From Phycisphaerae bacterium (GTDB taxonomy: Bacteria > Planctomycetota > Phycisphaerae > UBA1845 > Fen-1342): 5,641 nucleotides of DNA. The position numbers were made by a program, and so were the translations under genes. Position 1 is the first letter of the stretch. Every line of letters begins with the position of its first letter. The notes under the pieces are model-generated. The model made no database searches. It saw only the letters and a list, made by a program, of their open reading frames with translations, and was not told the origin of the DNA. The DNA is taken from positions 1 to 5,641 of the forward strand of contig JALSRY010000027.1 of assembly GCA_026984555.1 (NCBI GenBank), in the 5' to 3' direction. Positions 1 through 3,537 of the stretch are shown here, in pieces.

Positions 1-620
1 CGCGCGAAGATGGCGTGGCGTTCGTGTTCGTAGCGGGTTTCGAGAAAGAGCTTGTGGAACTCGCGGCGGGGCGCGGGCGCGACGCCACAGCACCATTCGA
101 GATACGCGGTCAGCTCCAGCCGGCGCGGGTGGTCGGAGAGATTCGTGAGCGCGACGAGCCAGAGCTCGGCGGTATCGTGTGTAGCGGCGAGGAGGGTCCA
201 GGTGGCCTGGATACCGGCGAACTCGGTTTCGAAGCTCGTATAGCCTAACCCATGTCTGCAAACGAAGTTATCATAGGCAGGCCACGTTGGAGCCGGTGCC
301 AAGGACCAGAGGCGGCCGGTCGCGGCGTCGCGGACGTAGAGGAATTTGCCGGACGTGTCGCGTGCGAAATCCTGCTCCCAGCGGGTGATGACGGCGAGCT
401 GGGAGTTTTCGATCCAGGTGAAGCCGCTGCCCGCCTGGCTTATGGCCAGACCGAACCGGGGGTTGGCGATGATGTTGGCCCAGGGTCGGGGCGTCCGCGG
501 GTTGGTGATGCAAAACTCGGTGCCGGAGGGGGTAAAGTATCCGTAGGGGTTGCCGATGGGTTCGGCGTGCGCCGGTGGCAGGCCCCGCGTTTTGGTTTCC
601 CCGTGAACGATCGTGCTCAT
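1..620 (-). CDS. GH94-type glycoside phosphorylase / glycosyltransferase-36-like, N-terminal part (3' end outside window)
   Basis: The first 206 codons of a minus-strand gene whose remainder lies beyond base 1. There is no stop in frame. The start is ATG at 620-618, with an AAGGA Shine-Dalgarno at 634-630. Seen: no signal peptide (MSTIVHGETK start), then NPYGYF (res 24-29), PRTPRPWANII (41-51), GLAISQAGSGFTWIENSQ (57-74), TRWEQD (79-84), LYVRDAATG (94-102), a CRHGLGYT-ETEFAG stretch (121-136) and LTAYLEWCCGVA (170-181). This order is typical of the N-terminal beta-sandwich (PF06165-like) of GH94 enzymes and of the C-terminal GH94 region of cyclic beta-1,2-glucan synthases. Family knowledge: GH94 proteins phosphorolyse beta-glucosides such as cellobiose, cellodextrins, chitobiose or beta-1,2-oligoglucans, usually in the cytoplasm. 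The catalytic (alpha/alpha)6 domain is not in the window, so the substrate cannot be read. Next to a GH144-type glucanase, a 1,2-beta-oligoglucan phosphorylase is my preferred inference. It probably has its own promoter and operator (see 704-732 and 680-693). Confidence 0.88.
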   Translation of the reverse strand, partial: MSTIVHGETKTRGLPPAHAEPIGNPYGYFTPSGTEFCITNPRTPRPWANIIANPRFGLAISQAGSGFTWIENSQLAVITRWEQDFARDTSGKFLYVRDAATGRLWSLAPAPTWPAYDNFVCRHGLGYTSFETEFAGIQATWTLLAATHDTAELWLVALTNLSDHPRRLELTAYLEWCCGVAPAPRREFHKLFLETRYEHERHAIFA

Positions 621-629
621 GCGGCGATG

Positions 630-634
630 TCCTT
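630..634 (-). promoter_or_regulatory. Ribosome binding site of the GH94 gene
   Basis: AAGGA on the minus strand, 9 bases before the ATG at 620. It supports this start over any other. Its first bases form part of the 3' arm of a short possible hairpin (632-636 with 643-647). Confidence 0.6.
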
Positions 635-679
635 CGTATGGCCGAAGCGTGCGATGACGGCGGAGGAATACGTGGCATT

Positions 680-693
680 TGAAAGCGCTTTCA
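680..693. promoter_or_regulatory. LacI-family operator in front of the GH94 gene
   Basis: TGAAAGCGCTTTCA, a perfect 14-bp palindrome centred on CpG. This is the form bound by LacI/GalR-family repressors, whose hinge-helix leucine inserts at a central CpG, and it closely resembles CcpA cre sites. It lies 60 bases upstream of the GH94 start. Its centre is about 11 bases downstream of the predicted transcription start, the same relative place as lacO1, so bound repressor would block initiation or early elongation. It shares its AAGCGCTT core with the palindrome at 2220-2233. The likely binder is the LacI-family protein encoded at 2330-3343, by inference from proximity. Confidence 0.78.
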
Positions 694-703
694 GGCCACC
701 TAT

Positions 704-732
704 AGCTTATGGTAAGCCGACTGCCGGGTCAA
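704..732 (-). promoter_or_regulatory. Sigma-70-like promoter candidate for the GH94 gene
   Basis: On the minus strand, TTGACC (732-727, 5 of 6 to TTGACA) is followed by a 17-bp spacer and TAAGCT (709-704, 3 of 6 to TATAAT). The predicted start is near 697, giving a leader of about 77 bases. The -10 match is modest; the ideal spacer and the operator just downstream add weight. The glucanase promoter candidate has the same design (2264-2292). Confidence 0.5.
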
Positions 733-820
733 GGATTGTTTGGCGGCGGTGTCCACGAAGGCTTCGTATGGTGTCGGCTCAGAGGGGGCGTTTGTTGGGC
801 GGCGGGTCCGAGCGCAGGGG

Positions 821-842
821 GGCAATCGGGCACGGGATCGCC
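821..842 (-). terminator. Weak hairpin directly after the GH144-type gene
   Basis: Immediately after the stop codon, the minus-strand transcript can fold GGCGATC with GATTGCC (7 pairs, one G-U) around an 8-base loop. No U-tract follows, so this is not a standard intrinsic terminator. It could be a 3'-end stabilising hairpin or chance. Read-through into the GH94 gene stays possible. Confidence 0.25.
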
Positions 843-2255
843 TCAGCGGAGTTTGAGTCGGCGGACCGCACGCCGGGCGGTGTCGCTGTGCATGAACAGC
901 CGCCAAACGAGTCCGCTGCGGACGTTTTCGATGGCCAGGACGATCGGGCCCTGGTCGATGCCCACGATGTCGTCGCTCGCGTAGCCCTGATCGAGGTTGA
1001 ACGCATCGACGAAGCCGTAGCCTCCCGCGGAGGGATCGCGCCAGACGACGGGGTGGCCGGCGCTGTCTTCGAGGCGGCGAAAGGCGCGGATGGCGGCGAG
1101 ACTCTCGGCGGGGGTGAACATGATCGCGGTCGTGGCGGCATACGGCGCGACGGTTCCGTCGAACCACTCGTCCACGTCGCAGTCGTTCGGTCGCACGCGC
1201 GGGACGATGTAGCCGTCGCGACCGGCACAGGCGCTGAGCCCCCAGCGGTCCGGCGCGAGGGTTTTGAACCGGCCGGACTGTTCGATGCACCGCTGCCGAT
1301 GGGTCAATACGGCGCGGCGCGAGTTTTCGAACCAGTCCACGCCTGGTCGCGCGAGGCCGAAGCGTTCGGGGTGATCGCGTCCGAGGCTGCGGTAGTCGAT
1401 CCAGAGGTGGCTGAACTCATACGTAAACAGGGAGCCGGGCCACGAAACGACGTAGGGCGGCATCTTGTCATGGTGTTTGATGGGGCGTTTGAGGCGGTAA
1501 TACAGCAGGGGTGAGAGGGCGTGATCGGGACGGGGGGCGCCCGTGGCGAGGAAGTAGATCAACCGCTCTTCGTCGGAGGCATACGACCAGTAGGACTTCA
1601 GAAACCCGCCGGGACCGGAGAGGTTGTGGGGGTCGTCGGGTTTCCAGCCCATCGAGAGCAGCCCGCCGGGCGCGACGGCGAAAGCCCGCCAATCGGTCTC
1701 GGCGACGAGGCGATCGACGATTCGTTTGACTTGGCCGTCGAAATACTGGGCGGCCGTGATCGCGCCGGCGAGGAAGAGGGCGTGATCGACGGTGCTGTAG
1801 AGCACCTCGTAGCCCTTGTGCGAGGGGCCGCCGGTGTTCATGTCGGGGAAGTGCAGGAATACGCCGAACTTGCGATTGTCGGGGTGGGCCAGGAGTGCGT
1901 GGAGCACGCGCGTGGCCCGGGCGCGTGCCCGGGGGCGAGACACCCAGCCGCGTTCGACGCCGACTGGCAGCGTCGCGAGCTGAAACCCGACGGCGGCGAT
2001 CGAGGAGACGGGGGCCTTCTTGCGATCGCGCACCAACGCCGCGGGCGAGCCGACCTCGTTCCAGAAGTAGAGGAAGGCGGCATGTTCGACGTCGTCGATG
2101 GCGGCAATGTCGTCGGCCTCGAAGCGGTGTCGCGGCTCTGGTTTGGAAGAGGGAGGAGGGGTTTCGGCGGTGGTCGGGTGGGACTGACCGACAGCGCAGG
2201 CCACGAACAGGCCGGCGGCTGCAAGCGCTTGCAACAGGCGGGTTTGACAAATCAT
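843..2255 (-). CDS. Secreted glucoamylase-fold glycoside hydrolase, GH144-type (probable endo-beta-1,2-glucanase)
   Basis: A complete 470-residue protein. Seen: an N-terminal export signal (basic start, hydrophobic core about 10-19) with a possible lipobox FVAC at 17-20, then a Pro/Ser/Thr-rich linker to about 43. The rest matches the PF10091 glycoamylase pattern: AAFLYFWNEVG (59-69), VRDRKK (75-80), SIAAVGFQLATLPVGVERGW (85-104), HFPDMNTG (135-142), YEVLYSTVDHALFLAGA (149-165), SMGWKPDD (201-208), a YASDEERLIYFLATG block (225-239), FTYEFSHLWIDYR (277-289), NSRRA (311-315), WGLSA (338-342), DGTVAPYAA (366-374), FTPAESLAAIRAF (380-392), GGYGFVDAFN (411-420) and GIDQGPIVLAIEN (432-444). Family knowledge: secreted members include GH144 endo-beta-1,2-glucanases that release sophoro-oligosaccharides, with an (alpha/alpha)6 barrel. 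The same fold forms the middle domain of cyclic beta-1,2-glucan synthases. Acidic catalytic candidates include Glu150, Asp157 and Asp366, unproven. No clear Shine-Dalgarno precedes the ATG. A LacI-type operator lies inside codons 8-12. Substrate is inferred; the fold is well supported. Confidence 0.9.
   Translation of the reverse strand: MICQTRLLQALAAAGLFVACAVGQSHPTTAETPPPSSKPEPRHRFEADDIAAIDDVEHAAFLYFWNEVGSPAALVRDRKKAPVSSIAAVGFQLATLPVGVERGWVSRPRARARATRVLHALLAHPDNRKFGVFLHFPDMNTGGPSHKGYEVLYSTVDHALFLAGAITAAQYFDGQVKRIVDRLVAETDWRAFAVAPGGLLSMGWKPDDPHNLSGPGGFLKSYWSYASDEERLIYFLATGAPRPDHALSPLLYYRLKRPIKHHDKMPPYVVSWPGSLFTYEFSHLWIDYRSLGRDHPERFGLARPGVDWFENSRRAVLTHRQRCIEQSGRFKTLAPDRWGLSACAGRDGYIVPRVRPNDCDVDEWFDGTVAPYAATTAIMFTPAESLAAIRAFRRLEDSAGHPVVWRDPSAGGYGFVDAFNLDQGYASDDIVGIDQGPIVLAIENVRSGLVWRLFMHSDTARRAVRRLKLR
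2220..2233. promoter_or_regulatory. LacI-family operator inside the start of the GH144-type gene
   Basis: TGCAAGCGCTTGCA, a perfect 14-bp palindrome centred on CpG with the same AAGCGCTT core as 680-693. The two sites differ only at one position and its symmetric partner, so both stay perfectly self-complementary. It starts 22 bases into the coding sequence and encodes part of LQALA in the signal peptide. Its centre is about 31 bases downstream of the predicted transcription start, where a bound repressor would act as a roadblock. It also lies about 100 bases upstream of the LacI-family start codon, so autoregulation is possible. Confidence 0.72.
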
Positions 2256-2263
2256 GAAAGAAA

Positions 2264-2292
2264 AGATTAGGTTGGCGCCGCGGTGATGTCAA
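2264..2292 (-). promoter_or_regulatory. Sigma-70-like promoter candidate for the GH144-type gene
   Basis: On the minus strand, TTGACA (2292-2287, exact consensus) is followed by a 17-bp spacer and TAATCT (2269-2264, 3 of 6). A start 7 bases below the -10 falls near 2257, only about 2 bases before the ATG at 2255, so the message would be leaderless or nearly so. It lies in the 74-bp gap between the divergent genes. Confidence 0.55.
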
Positions 2293-2317
2293 AAGCGCCT
2301 CGCCGCCGACTTGCATA

Positions 2318-2324
2318 GAGAAGG
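2318..2324 (+). promoter_or_regulatory. Ribosome binding site of the LacI-family gene
   Basis: GAGAAGG, 5 bases before the ATG at 2330. It fixes the start at MAVSISDVA, which is where LacI-family helix-turn-helix domains normally begin. Confidence 0.65.
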
Positions 2325-2329
2325 TTTCG

Positions 2330-3343
2330 ATGGCAGTTTCGATTTCCGACGTCGCAAGACTCGCCAACGTCTCGATCAGTACGGTCTCCCGGGTGGTCAA
2401 CGGCAGCAATCTGGTGAATGCGCAAACGCGCGCGCGTGTCGAGTCCGCGATCCGGCAGCTTGGTTATCGGCCCAACCCTTTTGCGCGGGGGCTGATGCTC
2501 CGGAAGAGCGAAATCGTGGGGCTTGTCCTGCCCGACCTGCACGGCGAGTTCTATTCCGAGATCATCCGCGGCGCCAATGTTCAGGCCCGGCAACTGGGAT
2601 ACAGCCTGGTGGTTTCGTCGTCGCGAGGTGGGGAAGAAAGCCACTCGCTGCTGCACGCGATCAAGCAACGCTCGTTGCTGGATGGTGTCGCCGTCATGGT
2701 TTCGGAGCTGACCGACCAGGTTCATGAGTTGCTGACCGACTTGCGTTTGCCGCTGGTTTTGCTCGACAGCGATATCGAAGGGGCCTCGCATGACAGTGTG
2801 GTCATCGATCAGCGCCAGGGAGCCGCGGCGGTGGTGCGGCACCTGGTGATGCGCTGCGGGGCCCAACGGGTGGTTTTTGTCGGTGGCCTCAAGACGAACG
2901 TGGATACGATTGCCCGGTTCGAGGCCTACCGTGGCGTGCTCGAGGAGGGCGGTTTGCGGTTTTCGGCGGACGACGTGTATTACCTGGATTACGGGTATGA
3001 ATCGGCGTACGCGCTCGCCCGGCGGGAGGTGCGCGGCTGGGCGGGTCGGGGCAGCGCGTTGTTCGCGGCCAATGACGAGATGGCAGCGGGCATTCTGGCG
3101 GCGGCCGCCGCGGAGGGGGTGCGCGTTCCGGGAGAACTGGCGGTGGTGGGTTTTGACGATACGCGCGTTGCGCGCATGACGCGACCGCCGCTGACGACGG
3201 TGCGGGTGCCGATGGCGGAGATGGGGGCGCGGGCGATCGAGCTGCTCTGCGAGCGGGTGAGCGACCCGAAGCGGCCCGCCGCGCGAGTTTCGCTGCAACC
3301 GCGGCTGATCGTGCGTGAATCCTGCGGTGCCAAGGCGGGCTGA
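2330..3343 (+). CDS. LacI/GalR-family transcriptional regulator
   Basis: A complete 337-residue protein of the usual family length. Seen: N-terminal helix-turn-helix ISDVARLANVSISTVSRVVN (5-24) with recognition helix from Ser15, second-helix region TRARVESAIRQLGYRPN (33-49) and hinge helix PFARGLML (50-57). Leu55 is at the place where LacI and PurR leucines insert into the central CpG of the operator, which fits the CpG-centred palindromes at 680-693 and 2220-2233. The rest is a periplasmic-binding-like effector domain: EIVGLVLPDLHGEFYSEIIR (61-80), a VVFVGG strand, ALFAANDEMAAGIL near 240-253, VVGFDDT and the family C-terminal PPLTTVRVP-MGARAIELL. It acts in the cytoplasm as a dimer, releasing DNA (or, rarely, binding it) when a sugar binds; the ligand cannot be read. 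It is divergent from the GH144-type gene, suggesting that gene and the GH94 gene are targets. No convincing promoter of its own was seen. Confidence 0.94.
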   Translation: MAVSISDVARLANVSISTVSRVVNGSNLVNAQTRARVESAIRQLGYRPNPFARGLMLRKSEIVGLVLPDLHGEFYSEIIRGANVQARQLGYSLVVSSSRGGEESHSLLHAIKQRSLLDGVAVMVSELTDQVHELLTDLRLPLVLLDSDIEGASHDSVVIDQRQGAAAVVRHLVMRCGAQRVVFVGGLKTNVDTIARFEAYRGVLEEGGLRFSADDVYYLDYGYESAYALARREVRGWAGRGSALFAANDEMAAGILAAAAAEGVRVPGELAVVGFDDTRVARMTRPPLTTVRVPMAEMGARAIELLCERVSDPKRPAARVSLQPRLIVRESCGAKAG

Positions 3344-3349
3344 CTTCCC

Positions 3350-3469
3350 ATGCGAAACCGGAACGCGAGGGGCGGATGCGGGCGGCGCTGCGGCGTGGCG
3401 CTGATCGCGGTGGTGCTGGGCGTTGGAGCTGGTTACGCGCAGACCGGGGTGGAGACGGTTTTCGTTTGA
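3350..3469 (+). CDS. 39-residue ORF consisting almost wholly of a signal peptide; doubtful gene or remnant
   Basis: ATG lies 6 bases after the LacI-family stop. The product has a basic start (MRNRNARGG, Arg12-Arg13), a hydrophobic core (VALIAVVLGVGAG, about 15-27), an AQ cleavage-like site near 30-31 and then only eight residues (TGVETVFV) before TGA. Ribosome-binding support is weak (AAGGCGG about 12 bases upstream). It looks like the 5' end of a secreted protein gene cut short by a stop. I do not recognise a family. Alternatives: a decayed copy of a secreted enzyme gene, a tiny secreted peptide, or a chance GC-rich ORF. The lyase gene downstream has its own separate signal peptide, so this is not its missing start. 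Confidence 0.35.
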   Translation: MRNRNARGGCGRRCGVALIAVVLGVGAGYAQTGVETVFV

Positions 3470-3479
3470 CCGCGGGGTC

Positions 3480-3485
3480 TATGAT
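3480..3485 (+). promoter_or_regulatory. Possible -10 element for the lyase gene
   Basis: TATGAT (5 of 6 to TATAAT), 52 bases before the lyase ATG in an otherwise GC-rich gap. No good -35 is found 16-18 bases upstream; a TTGACC at 3466-3471 is too close. Low-confidence guess. Confidence 0.22.
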
Positions 3486-3537
3486 GATCCGTTAGGTGGG
3501 CGGTCTGAAACGGCCGGCCGGTGGAAAGCGAGTGGCA

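Noticed and set aside
252..1514. 420-codon plus-strand open frame opposite the GH94 and GH144-type genes
   Set aside because: It lies antisense to two genes with clear family motifs, crosses their intergenic promoter and operator, and its translation is a low-complexity Gly/Ala/Val/Arg mix. Such frames are common opposite GC-rich genes.
1521..2270. 249-codon plus-strand open frame opposite the glucanase
   Set aside because: It is antisense to the conserved glycoamylase-fold sequence, has no recognisable motif and no ribosome binding site; a composition artefact.
2288..2305. Third possible operator (AAAAGCGCCT) in the divergent intergenic gap
   Set aside because: Only one half-site resembles the AAAGCG arm; the other half matches poorly, so there is no palindrome.
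2267..3298. 343-codon minus-strand open frame opposite the LacI-family gene
   Set aside because: The plus frame encodes an unmistakable LacI-family protein over the same bases; the minus translation is an Arg/His/Pro-rich shadow.
3468..3505. GACCGC...GCGGTC inverted repeat considered as a terminator between the short ORF and the lyase
   Set aside because: Six pairs around a 26-base loop with no U-tract; too weak to call.
3511..3520. CGGCCGGCCG palindrome before the lyase gene
   Set aside because: A 10-bp pure G/C palindrome is expected by chance in DNA this GC-rich, and it lacks the AAGCGCTT core.
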